A stretch of 6,853 bases of DNA from JAICND01 sp035281425 (GTDB lineage: Bacteria > Actinomycetota > Acidimicrobiia > Spongiisociales > ZC4RG35), in assembly GCA_035281425.1 (NCBI GenBank), contig DATEDX010000157.1, forward strand, positions 1 through 6,853, given 5' to 3'. Shown piece by piece: positions 1 to 6,782 of the stretch. Each line of letters opens with the position of its first letter. The first letter of the stretch is position 1. Both the position numbers and the translations under genes were made by a program. The notes under the pieces were generated by a model. It saw nothing but the letters and a program-made list of their open reading frames with translations. It did not search any database and was not told the origin of the DNA.

Positions 1-98
1 GTCTCACGTCTCACGTCTCACGTCTTGTGTCTCACGTCTCACGTCTCACGTCTCACGTCTCGTGTCCCACGTCTCACGTCTCACGTCTCACGTCTAGC
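1..98. repeat. Heptanucleotide tandem array (GTCTCAC)n
   Basis: Fourteen head-to-tail 7-bp units can be counted. Ten are exact GTCTCAC (units 1-3, 5-8, 11-13). The variants are GTCTTGT (unit 4, 22-28), GTCTCGT (unit 9, 57-63), GTCCCAC (unit 10, 64-70) and a decaying last unit GTCTAGC (92-98). The array begins at the window edge, so its true length is unknown. It stops 27 bp before the start codon of the TPR-cyclase gene and therefore occupies the place where that gene's promoter or leader would be. The period is not a multiple of three and no reading frame uses it. There are no unique spacers, so it is not a CRISPR. Function is unknown; it may be a simple expandable repeat or a binding array. 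Confidence 0.95.
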
Positions 99-117
99 GT
101 TGTGCCGGTTGCATAAC

Positions 118-125
118 GAGGAGAG
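118..125 (+). promoter_or_regulatory. Ribosome-binding site of the TPR-cyclase gene, unusually close to the ATG
   Basis: GAGGAGAG abuts the ATG at 126, leaving only 2 nt between the GAGGAG core and the start codon, shorter than the usual 5-9. Just upstream, CATAAC (112-117) matches four of six bases of a -10 box at a distance that would place transcription start at or next to the ATG, so a leaderless transcript is an alternative. No -35 box is visible in the repeat array. Confidence 0.4.
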
Positions 126-2105
126 ATGGGAATCGCCCTAGCTTCGGGCCGGGAGGCGGTGCGCCACGGCCAGTGGAGCGAAGCCATCGCCGCTTTCCGC
201 CAAGCGGAGGAAGAGTCCGCTCTATCTGCTGATGACCTCGTTGCTTTAGCCGACTCGTTGTGGTGGGCGGGGCAGCCCGACCCAGCCGTCGAAACCCTGG
301 AACGAGCCTTCGCCGCCTACGAACACGAGGGGCGGTACAGCGAAGCGGCCACGGTGGGGACAAGGCTCGCCTATTTGGCGATGCGGCAGCTGACCATGTC
401 GATCGCCACGGCGTGGATAGCCCGGGTCGAGCGCATGTTGGAAGGCAGCCCCGAATCGGAAGGGCATGGCTGGCTCAAACTGATGCACACGGCGATCGCG
501 GTCATGGCGGAGAACGATTTGGAGCGTGGAATCAGCCTCGCCGACGAAGCCATCGCTTTGGGCCGCCGGTACTCCAACTCTGGGATCCAGGCGATGGCGA
601 TGAGCTTCAAGGGCGTCTCTTTGATCTACCTTGGTCAGTGGCGGGAGGGAATCAAGCTGGTGGACGAAGCGGCGGCGCAGGCCACTTCTGGAAACGCCGA
701 CCTCAGAGCCGCTTGCGACGTCTACTGCTTGACCATCGCCGCCTGCCGCAACCTGGGTGACTTCCGCCGGGCCGGTGAATGGACCGACCGAGCCGAACGC
801 TGGATGCACAACCATGGAGCTGGCGGTTACCCGGGGATCTGCCAGGTGCACCGGGCCGAGCTCAAGCGCCTACAGGGATCGTGGTCGGAGGCCGAGCAGG
901 AGGCTCGCCATGCTGCTCAAGAACTGGAGCGCTTTCACATCATGGACGGCATCGGCTTCGCCCAATACGAGATAGGCGAAGTACGGAGGAGGATGGGCGA
1001 CTTCGCCAGCGCCGAGAGAGCTTTTCTGAGGGCCTATGAGTTCGGGCACAACGCCCAGCCGGGTCTGTCGCTCCTCCTCCTGGATCAGGATCAGACCACC
1101 GCCGCGGCCAAGTCGATCGCCGAGGCTCTCCACGGCGTCGAGAGCTCGGCCCGAGCAGGTCGGGCCCCCGACGTCCTCTCCCGAGGCTTGCTCCTTCCCG
1201 CCCAGGTAGAGATCGCTCTTGCCGCCGGCGACCTCGACACCGCCGCCGGTGCCGTCGATGAGTTGGAACGGTTGGCCGACGAGTTCGAGAGCCCCACCTG
1301 GCAGGCGGCGGCGCTGACCTGCCGGGGCTCGCTTCTCCACCTGCAAGGCGACAACCAAGGCGCCGCCCCGCTGCTCGAGCGGGCGTGGCGGTCGTGGCAG
1401 GTGATCGGTCTGCCCTTCGAAGCCGCCCAAACCCGGGTCATCCTCGGTCGGGTCCGCCAGGCGTTGGGTAACGAGGTGGCGGCCGGCCTCGAGTTTCGAG
1501 CCGCCGCCTCAACCTTCCAGCAGCTGGGCGCCGCCCACAGCCTGCGGCGGTTGCGGGAATTCGCCGGGGAGAAGGTGGGGGATCAGATTGAAGGCCGGCG
1601 AGAACGAGTCACCAAGGTGTTCATGTTCACCGACATCGTCACCTCGACCGACCTCATCGGTCTCATCGGCGACGCCGCCTGGGAGAACCTGCTGCGCTGG
1701 CACGACCGCACCCTGCGGGAGGCGATCGCCGCCCATGGAGGGGAGGAGGTTCGTCATACCGGGGACGGCTTCTTTGTCGCCTTCGACGATCCCCGTGCCG
1801 CCATCGATGGGGCAGTGCAGGTCCAGCGCACTCTCCGCCAGCACCGCTCCGAGCACGGCTTCTCCCCTTGGGTCCGTATCGGCCTCCACCTAGCCGAAGC
1901 AACCCGGGAAGCCGGCGACTACTCGGGTCAAGGGGTACACGCCGCCGCCCGCATCGGTGCCTTGGCCGACCGAGAGGAGGTCCTGGTCTCCGCCGACCTC
2001 CTCGCCGCCGCCGGGCCCCTCCCCTATTCGCTGTCCGAGCCCCGACCGGCGTTGCTCAAGGGGATCGCCGAACCGGTCACGGTGGTCTCGGTCGACTGGC
2101 ATTGA
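126..2105 (+). CDS. TPR-repeat protein with C-terminal class III adenylate/guanylate cyclase domain
   Basis: 659 aa, no signal peptide or membrane segment seen, so probably cytoplasmic. Residues about 5-480 are paired amphipathic helices of TPR type, rich in A/L/E/R. Phrases such as GEWTDRAERW (about 217-226) and the stretch from residue 239 (CQVHRAELKRLQG) resemble the helical region I associate with large actinobacterial LuxR-type regulators, but here no helix-turn-helix follows. Residues about 497-655 form a class III cyclase domain expected to make cAMP or cGMP from ATP or GTP. Metal-binding Asp503 (FTDI) and Asp547 (TGDGF) are present, 44 apart as in the family, together with Asp598, transition-state Arg609 and a late LKG motif. 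The usual substrate Lys is Arg543 and the usual transition-state Asn is His605, so catalysis may be altered. The ATG is the first possible start, since an in-frame TAA lies at 114-116; GAGGAG (118-123) sits only 2 nt before it. Identity of the cyclase domain is secure; substrate and input signal are unknown. Confidence 0.9.
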   Translation: MGIALASGREAVRHGQWSEAIAAFRQAEEESALSADDLVALADSLWWAGQPDPAVETLERAFAAYEHEGRYSEAATVGTRLAYLAMRQLTMSIATAWIARVERMLEGSPESEGHGWLKLMHTAIAVMAENDLERGISLADEAIALGRRYSNSGIQAMAMSFKGVSLIYLGQWREGIKLVDEAAAQATSGNADLRAACDVYCLTIAACRNLGDFRRAGEWTDRAERWMHNHGAGGYPGICQVHRAELKRLQGSWSEAEQEARHAAQELERFHIMDGIGFAQYEIGEVRRRMGDFASAERAFLRAYEFGHNAQPGLSLLLLDQDQTTAAAKSIAEALHGVESSARAGRAPDVLSRGLLLPAQVEIALAAGDLDTAAGAVDELERLADEFESPTWQAAALTCRGSLLHLQGDNQGAAPLLERAWRSWQVIGLPFEAAQTRVILGRVRQALGNEVAAGLEFRAAASTFQQLGAAHSLRRLREFAGEKVGDQIEGRRERVTKVFMFTDIVTSTDLIGLIGDAAWENLLRWHDRTLREAIAAHGGEEVRHTGDGFFVAFDDPRAAIDGAVQVQRTLRQHRSEHGFSPWVRIGLHLAEATREAGDYSGQGVHAAARIGALADREEVLVSADLLAAAGPLPYSLSEPRPALLKGIAEPVTVVSVDWH

Positions 2106-2134
2106 GCCGCCTTAGCCGTCCTTCTTGCCTTCTG

Positions 2135-2171
2135 GTGACGGTTGCGCACGATATTCGTGCTCAACCGTCAC
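2135..2171. terminator. 37-bp near-perfect palindrome; candidate terminator or operator
   Basis: GTGACGGTTG (2135-2144) pairs perfectly with CAACCGTCAC (2162-2171). After one C/T mismatch (2145/2161), GCACGA (2146-2151) pairs with TCGTGC (2155-2160) around a TAT loop. This gives 16 base pairs in a 37-bp element. It starts 30 nt after the stop of the TPR-cyclase gene, a typical terminator position, but neither strand has a T-run after the stem. A tail-less hairpin terminator, which has been proposed for actinobacteria, or a dimer-binding operator for the pirin gene are both possible. The structure is certain from sequence; its role is inferred. Confidence 0.5.
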
Positions 2172-2179
2172 AAGAACGG

Positions 2180-2206
2180 ATGGGAACTAGCGTTATTGGT
2201 TCCCAT
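2180..2206. promoter_or_regulatory. Inverted repeat overlapping the pirin start codon
   Basis: ATGGGAAC (2180-2187) is the exact reverse complement of GTTCCCAT (2199-2206), with an 11-nt spacer that could add T-G and A-T pairs. The right arm includes the first two bases of the favoured pirin ATG at 2205. As RNA it would fold into a hairpin hiding the start codon; as DNA it would be an operator-like site 40 bp centre to centre from the larger palindrome. No clear Shine-Dalgarno sequence lies between this element and the ATG. The role is inferred. Confidence 0.45.
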
Positions 2207-3233
2207 GACCGACCCCATCCTTGAACTTACCGAGCTGTCCATGCCCTGGGTCGGGCTCGACCCGTTCATCTTCACGGTCCACCATCACGACCACTATCCC
2301 CCCGGCAACGAGCAGCAGGGTCCGGCCGCCTCCCTAGGCGGAAGGCGTCTAGGAGCCGACTTCTCCTATCTCGATGGGTGGAGCATGTACCACGGAAGCA
2401 TCGTGCCCGGCTTCCCTCAACATCCCCACCGCGGCTTCGAGACGGTCACTGTGGTGCGTCGCGGCTACGTCGACCATTCCGACTCTTTGGGCGCCACCGC
2501 TCGCTACGGACAAGGTGATACCCAATGGCTCACCGCCGGAGCCGGTATCCAGCACGCCGAGATGTTTCCCCTCACCGACGACAGCGGCCCCAACGAACTG
2601 GAACTGTTTCAGATCTGGCTCAACCTCCCCCCGGCTTCCAAGATGGTCCCCGCCTACTTCAGGATGTTGTGGTCGGAGGAGATCCCCACCGTGGTGGCAG
2701 AAGGCGGATTGGTCACCGTCGACCTCATCGCCGGCCGTTTCGAAGATTTCGTTGTCCCGGCGCCGCCTCCCGACTCCTGGGCTTCTCAACCTGGATCCGA
2801 CCTCGCTATCTGGCTGATCCGTCTCGCCCCCGAAGCTGGTTGGCTCCTGCCTCCCGCACCACCTGGGGTGAATCGAATGCTGCACTTCTTCGACGGCGCC
2901 GAAGTCTCGGTCGGGTCGACTCGGATAACCGTCAACACCGGGGTGCGGTTACACCCTGAGGTCGCCGCCCCGCTCACCAACCATGGCGGTCCCGCCGAGT
3001 TCCTCCTGCTGCAAGGGCGTCCGATCGGAGCACCGGTCTTCCAGATGGGTCCGTTCGTCATGAACTCTCCAGAGGAAATCGCCCAGGCGCTGGCCGACTA
3101 TCGCGCCACCGGCTTCGGGGGCTGGCCCTGGGACCGTCCCGACCCGGTCCACGACCGTCACGCCGGCCGCTTCGCCCTTCACGTCGACGGCCGCACCGAA
3201 TACCGCGACCCCGTCGACCGCCTGTCTATCTGA
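2205..3233 (+). CDS. Pirin family protein (bicupin, metal-binding)
   Basis: 342 aa from the ATG at 2205. Pirins are two-domain cupin proteins; characterised members include quercetin-2,3-dioxygenases and proteins that modulate other enzymes or transcription, so the exact role cannot be read from sequence. The N-terminal cupin carries the family signature around HPHRGFETVT and TAGAGIQHAEMF. The expected metal ligands are all present: His73, His75, His117 and Glu119. The C-terminal domain ends with the family's usual stretch near GPFVMNSPEEI. It is somewhat longer than many pirins (about 230-320 aa). The reading frame stays open further upstream to a TTG at 2142, but that start lies inside the 37-bp palindrome and adds 21 residues with no family resemblance, so 2205 is preferred. 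The protein has no signal peptide and is presumably cytoplasmic. It follows the TPR-cyclase gene on the same strand after 99 bp and converges with the large cyclase gene 7 bp downstream. Confidence 0.92.
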   Translation: MTDPILELTELSMPWVGLDPFIFTVHHHDHYPPGNEQQGPAASLGGRRLGADFSYLDGWSMYHGSIVPGFPQHPHRGFETVTVVRRGYVDHSDSLGATARYGQGDTQWLTAGAGIQHAEMFPLTDDSGPNELELFQIWLNLPPASKMVPAYFRMLWSEEIPTVVAEGGLVTVDLIAGRFEDFVVPAPPPDSWASQPGSDLAIWLIRLAPEAGWLLPPAPPGVNRMLHFFDGAEVSVGSTRITVNTGVRLHPEVAAPLTNHGGPAEFLLLQGRPIGAPVFQMGPFVMNSPEEIAQALADYRATGFGGWPWDRPDPVHDRHAGRFALHVDGRTEYRDPVDRLSI

Positions 3234-3240
3234 TCCCCCG

Positions 3241-6200
3241 TCAGCTAACGGCAGTGAGCAGGTCTTCAACCAACTTGGCTTCGTAGCTCATTTGATGGCG
3301 GCGAGCTAGATCAAGGGCATCCTCCAGCTGTTGGCGGGCTATGGCGGCATTGCCGGCGGCGGCTTCCACCTGGCCGGCAAGCTTTTGCACCGCAACCCGT
3401 AGCCCCACCGACCCCGCCAGATCGGGTCCCACCGATTCCAAGTCTTGTCTGAGCCCAACCCAGTCACTCTTTGCTCGCCTCCCCTCCAGGCGGGCGACGT
3501 GGGCGAAACGACGGTGACGAAGGAGTGAGCGGCCCAACAAGTCTTCGGCTTGCGCGATACCGAGGTCCACTTCTCCCAGCACCACTCGGGTCAAGGCCCG
3601 GCAGCCGTCGATGAAACCGGAGCGGCGCGACAACTGAGGGATCAGATCAAGCAGTTGGTATGCGCGCTCTGCATCGCCTTGCTGTGCCGCCATAAGTGCG
3701 CCGAGGGCGGGACCGGTTCTGACCATGAGGCAACTCACGTTCGACTCCTCTGCAAAGGCAGCGAGATGATCAGATACGACCTTTTCCGCTTCCTCCCAGC
3801 GGCCCAAGTTGTAAAGCGCGGTGAGGAGACAGCCAGTGGCGTGGAGGTACTCGTGCGGGCTGAGAGTCACGCCTATCTCCAAGGCTCGGCGAGCGAGCGA
3901 TTCGCACTCGGACCATTCGCCCCCGATCTCGCCAATCGCATTGGCCGACTCGAATAGCAGAGATAAGAGGGTCGAAGGAGCCGATATCCCGTCGGCTAGG
4001 GCGAGCCGGTCGCGGGCGAGCTGCAGGCAAAGCTCGTACCGTCGGTCGGCTTCGTAGAGCTGCATCAAAACCTCACTGGCGTAGACCTGCTGACCCGCAC
4101 TGCCGTGGTGACGGGCCCATTCGTACCCCTCCTTGGCTAGGGCAATCCGCTGATCAATCGGCACCGGGTCACCCTCGTCGTATTCGGTCCAAAGATGTGA
4201 TGCCCCGCCCTTGAAAGCGTGAAGCCAGGCGCGGGTGAAAGGATCGGGCTCCGAGGCCAGGCCCTCTTCGATCCATGACTCCACTTCCTCCGGGCGCTTC
4301 CACTCATGGAAGGTCCCCGACTTCATGACCGATTCTCGAACCAGCCGGACCGTGAGCGGTGCCCGCCGGTCGGCCAGGCCTGGTTCGCGGCGAGCTAAAT
4401 CGAGCGCCGCCTGGTAGTAGGACACCGTCTCGTCTCCGTGGTAGGCAGCGGCGTGATCGTCACCCAGGGCCTGTAATGCTTCGACCTGCTCGCTCGGTTC
4501 TCGCGCTAAGTCCAAAGCATGTTGGTGAAGCTCGACCGCCCGGCTGAGTGCATAGCGGCGCCGGGCTGCTGTTCCTGCCTCGACCAGTGTGGTGAAGGCC
4601 TTGATCCGGAGCTTCTCCTGCTGGTCTGGGTTGTCGGCCCAGGCCAAATCGGCTTCTGCTCCCGTCACTGCCGTCCAGTAGTGGTGGGCCACTACCTCAC
4701 CGAATTCGTCCCTCCGGTCGGCGGCAACTTCTTCGGTCCATGCCGCCACGCCGGCATGGGCCAGGGCACGGCGGGAGCGGGGCAATCCGGCGTAGGCGAC
4801 GTCCCGGACCAACGCGTGACGAAACTTGTATTCAGTCTCGCCGGGGATGGTGCTCTGTGACCTAACCGAGACCAATCCCCTGCCCTCCAAGCCGAGCAGT
4901 GCCGCCTCCACGTCGGCATCGGGAAGCCGCCGTCGCAGGGGCGGAGGCCAGAAGACCCTGCCTACCACCGCCGCCTCTTGGAGAACCAGCTTCTCCTCCG
5001 GAGTGAGAGCGTCGATTCGGGCAGCTAACACGGTCTGGATGCTGTCGGGTAGCCGGATCCGGGTGGGGTCACCGATGACTCGAAAGCCGGATTCCTCCCT
5101 AGCCAGCACTCCCTCCTCCATGAGGCGGGCCACGATCTCTTCCAGGAAGAAAGGATTGCCTTCGGCTTTGTCGAGGATGGCCGCGCTGAACTCGGCGGGA
5201 AGGTCGGAGCTGGGTAGGAGTTCAGTGATTAGCTGCCCGCTCTCTTCTTTGGTGAGTGGGGCCAGCTCGATAGTGGTTACTCCCTCCCGAGCGACAGTGA
5301 GTCGGGCGGCACGTTGCGAGAATTCGGGGCGGGCAGTGGCGAGCACGAGCAGCGGACCCTGCGATCGGGTGAGGATTCGCTGCAATAGTTCGACCAGCTG
5401 ATCTCCCGCCCAATGGAGGTCCTCGATGACGGCCACGGTGGGCCGCTCCATCGCCACGCCAGTGAGGAAACGCGGCCATGCTCGGCCTAGGGCTTCTGCC
5501 ACCGCCTTGGGCTCCAATCCCCGTAGGCCAGGTTCGCCAGAACCGATGCCAGCGGTGGTGGCCAGCGCTGCCACCGTTTCTTCGATTTCGGCTGCAGAGA
5601 GTCCCAACCCAGCAGTGACCTTGCCCACACACCTGGTGAGCTTCCGGTGAGCCTCCGAGGCGTTATCTCCCAGGCCGATCTGGCAGTGCTCGCGCAGGAT
5701 CTCGGAGAGAGCCCAGTAGGTGACTCCGTTTCCTACTGCCAGGCACCGCCCGCGCACCACGGTCGGCGGCTCTGCCCCTCCGGAGGCCATCGCCACCAGT
5801 TCCCTGGTGAGGCGAGTCTTGCCGATACCGGCGGGGCCGTAGATGATGGCCATTCGCGGCTCCGCCCGGGTTTCGATCTCGCTCAACAACGCGCCCAGAA
5901 CAGCCAGTTCACGCTCCCGACCTACCAACCGAGCGCGGAGGTCAGGGTTCTCCCGTTCGTAGCCCGGCCGGAATCCGAGCAGCTGGCGAGCCTTAACTGG
6001 TTCGCTCTTCCCTTTTAGCGCAAGTGCCTGGTCCTCTCCGAAGAGGAAACCGCCCCGGACCGCAGTCACCGTTCGCTCGCCGACCAGGATCGTGCCCGGT
6101 TCAGCCGCCGCTTCCAGGCGGGCGGCCACGTTGACAGCGTCGCCGGCCACTATCAGCTGCTCGACTCGCTCGGAGGTGGGGGCGATCACCTCTCCAGTGT

Positions 6201-6633
6201 TGACTCCCACTCGAAGGTTCAGGCGAACGCCGTGCAGTTTCTGGAATCGCTCATTGAGGAGCTCAAGCCGGGCGAGTATCTCGAGCGCGGCATGAAGGGC
6301 ACGCTCGGCGTCGTTCTCCCTCACCACCGGCACCCCGAAGGCGGCCATGATGGCATCACCTACGAACTTCTCGACCCGACCGCCCCAGGACTCGATGGCC
6401 ACTTCCATAGTGGCGAAGTAGTCGGCGAGGATGGCTTGCAACCTCTCCGGATCGAGGCGTTCACCCAAGGCGGTGGAACCGGTCACGTCGGCAAACAGAA
6501 CCGTGACCAGCTTGCGCTCATCGAGACGAAGGGGACGGTCGGTGAGGGGGTGGCCACAGGAGGGGCAGAATCGAGCCCCGGGTGGCGTCTCTGCCCCACA
6601 CCGAGGGCAGGAAGGGTTGGCGTCGGTACTCAT
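3241..6633 (-). CDS. Zinc-ribbon / class III cyclase / STAND AAA ATPase / TPR protein (soluble adenylyl cyclase-like)
   Basis: 1130 aa, predicted cytoplasmic, transcribed leftwards. Domains in order: zinc ribbon with Cys9, Cys12, Cys23 and Cys26 (CPRC and CPSC pairs); class III cyclase about 40-220 with metal Asp49 and Asp93, substrate Lys89, Asn168, Arg172 and LKG at 206-208; a LVGRERE lead-in at 236-242; ATPase with Walker A GPAGIGKT 266-273, Walker B-like VAVIEDLHWA 400-409, ATARPEF 432-438 and EGNPFFLEEI 491-500; a winged-helix-like stretch about 525-620 containing FRHALVRDVAY 604-614; and TPR-like helices from about 640 to the end. The order parallels soluble adenylyl cyclase and a broad bacterial family. 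It would make cAMP or cGMP under control of ATP binding and protein contacts; the ligand is unknown. The position normally holding substrate Asp or Thr, seven before the Asn, is Ile161. The ATG at 6633 is the first start after an in-frame stop (6654-6652), and the zinc ribbon begins eight residues in. Upstream Shine-Dalgarno is weak. Confidence 0.93.
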   Translation of the reverse strand: MSTDANPSCPRCGAETPPGARFCPSCGHPLTDRPLRLDERKLVTVLFADVTGSTALGERLDPERLQAILADYFATMEVAIESWGGRVEKFVGDAIMAAFGVPVVRENDAERALHAALEILARLELLNERFQKLHGVRLNLRVGVNTGEVIAPTSERVEQLIVAGDAVNVAARLEAAAEPGTILVGERTVTAVRGGFLFGEDQALALKGKSEPVKARQLLGFRPGYERENPDLRARLVGRERELAVLGALLSEIETRAEPRMAIIYGPAGIGKTRLTRELVAMASGGAEPPTVVRGRCLAVGNGVTYWALSEILREHCQIGLGDNASEAHRKLTRCVGKVTAGLGLSAAEIEETVAALATTAGIGSGEPGLRGLEPKAVAEALGRAWPRFLTGVAMERPTVAVIEDLHWAGDQLVELLQRILTRSQGPLLVLATARPEFSQRAARLTVAREGVTTIELAPLTKEESGQLITELLPSSDLPAEFSAAILDKAEGNPFFLEEIVARLMEEGVLAREESGFRVIGDPTRIRLPDSIQTVLAARIDALTPEEKLVLQEAAVVGRVFWPPPLRRRLPDADVEAALLGLEGRGLVSVRSQSTIPGETEYKFRHALVRDVAYAGLPRSRRALAHAGVAAWTEEVAADRRDEFGEVVAHHYWTAVTGAEADLAWADNPDQQEKLRIKAFTTLVEAGTAARRRYALSRAVELHQHALDLAREPSEQVEALQALGDDHAAAYHGDETVSYYQAALDLARREPGLADRRAPLTVRLVRESVMKSGTFHEWKRPEEVESWIEEGLASEPDPFTRAWLHAFKGGASHLWTEYDEGDPVPIDQRIALAKEGYEWARHHGSAGQQVYASEVLMQLYEADRRYELCLQLARDRLALADGISAPSTLLSLLFESANAIGEIGGEWSECESLARRALEIGVTLSPHEYLHATGCLLTALYNLGRWEEAEKVVSDHLAAFAEESNVSCLMVRTGPALGALMAAQQGDAERAYQLLDLIPQLSRRSGFIDGCRALTRVVLGEVDLGIAQAEDLLGRSLLRHRRFAHVARLEGRRAKSDWVGLRQDLESVGPDLAGSVGLRVAVQKLAGQVEAAAGNAAIARQQLEDALDLARRHQMSYEAKLVEDLLTAVS

Positions 6634-6734
6634 GGATCCAGCCGGGGAAGCTTAAGGGCGGGTTCATTGCCCAAGCCTCGCTTCAACGGAAACCATCTTG
6701 CAACCTCGAGTCAGTATGGTGGCGGCGAGGGAGT

Positions 6735-6766
6735 GGGAGTTGCGTCGCCGTGGTCGACGCCCTCCC
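6735..6766. repeat. Inverted repeat upstream of the exported-protein gene
   Basis: GCGTCG (6742-6747) pairs with CGACGC (6755-6760) across a 7-nt loop. Beyond a small internal loop, GGGAG (6735-6739) pairs with CTCCC (6762-6766). The 11-pair imperfect stem ends 10 nt before the ribosome-binding site at 6777. It could be a 5' leader hairpin or a protein-binding site. In GC-rich DNA a stem of this size can also arise by chance. Confidence 0.35.
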
Positions 6767-6776
6767 CCAGTTGAAC

Positions 6777-6782
6777 AGGAGG
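6777..6782 (+). promoter_or_regulatory. Ribosome-binding site setting a GTG start
   Basis: AGGAGG is a full anti-16S match and lies 6 nt before GTG at 6789. This fixes the start of the last, truncated gene even though no ATG is present. It is the clearest Shine-Dalgarno sequence in the window. Confidence 0.75.

Noticed and set aside
1..98. CRISPR array
   Set aside because: The repeat is only 7 bp and directly tandem, with no spacers and no cas genes.
246..1430. Long - strand open frames opposite the TPR-cyclase gene (246-851 and 870-1430)
   Set aside because: They mirror a well-supported gene in GC-rich DNA, lack recognisable domains and are rich in Gly/Arg/Pro as expected of shadow frames.
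2106..2204. Mobile-element end or integration site suggested by the inverted repeats
   Set aside because: There is no transposase or integrase, no target duplication, and flanking genes are intact and of similar composition.
4826..5401. 191-aa + strand open frame inside the large cyclase gene
   Set aside because: Ser/Arg-rich shadow translation opposite the conserved ATPase region; no family motif and no ribosome-binding site recognised.
126..6633. Idea that the two cyclases form a heterodimer in which each repairs the other's missing residues
   Set aside because: In class III sites the metal Asp residues come from one chain and Lys/Asp/Asn/Arg from the other. The missing residues of both proteins are all in the second group, so pairing would leave each site still defective.
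6698..6720. TTGCAA and TATGGT as a -35/-10 promoter pair
   Set aside because: The spacer is only 11 bp, too short for a sigma-70-type promoter.
6232..6774. 180-aa + strand open frame reaching into the divergent intergenic region
   Set aside because: Most of it is antisense to the cyclase and zinc-ribbon codons; its tail in the gap has no protein-like features.
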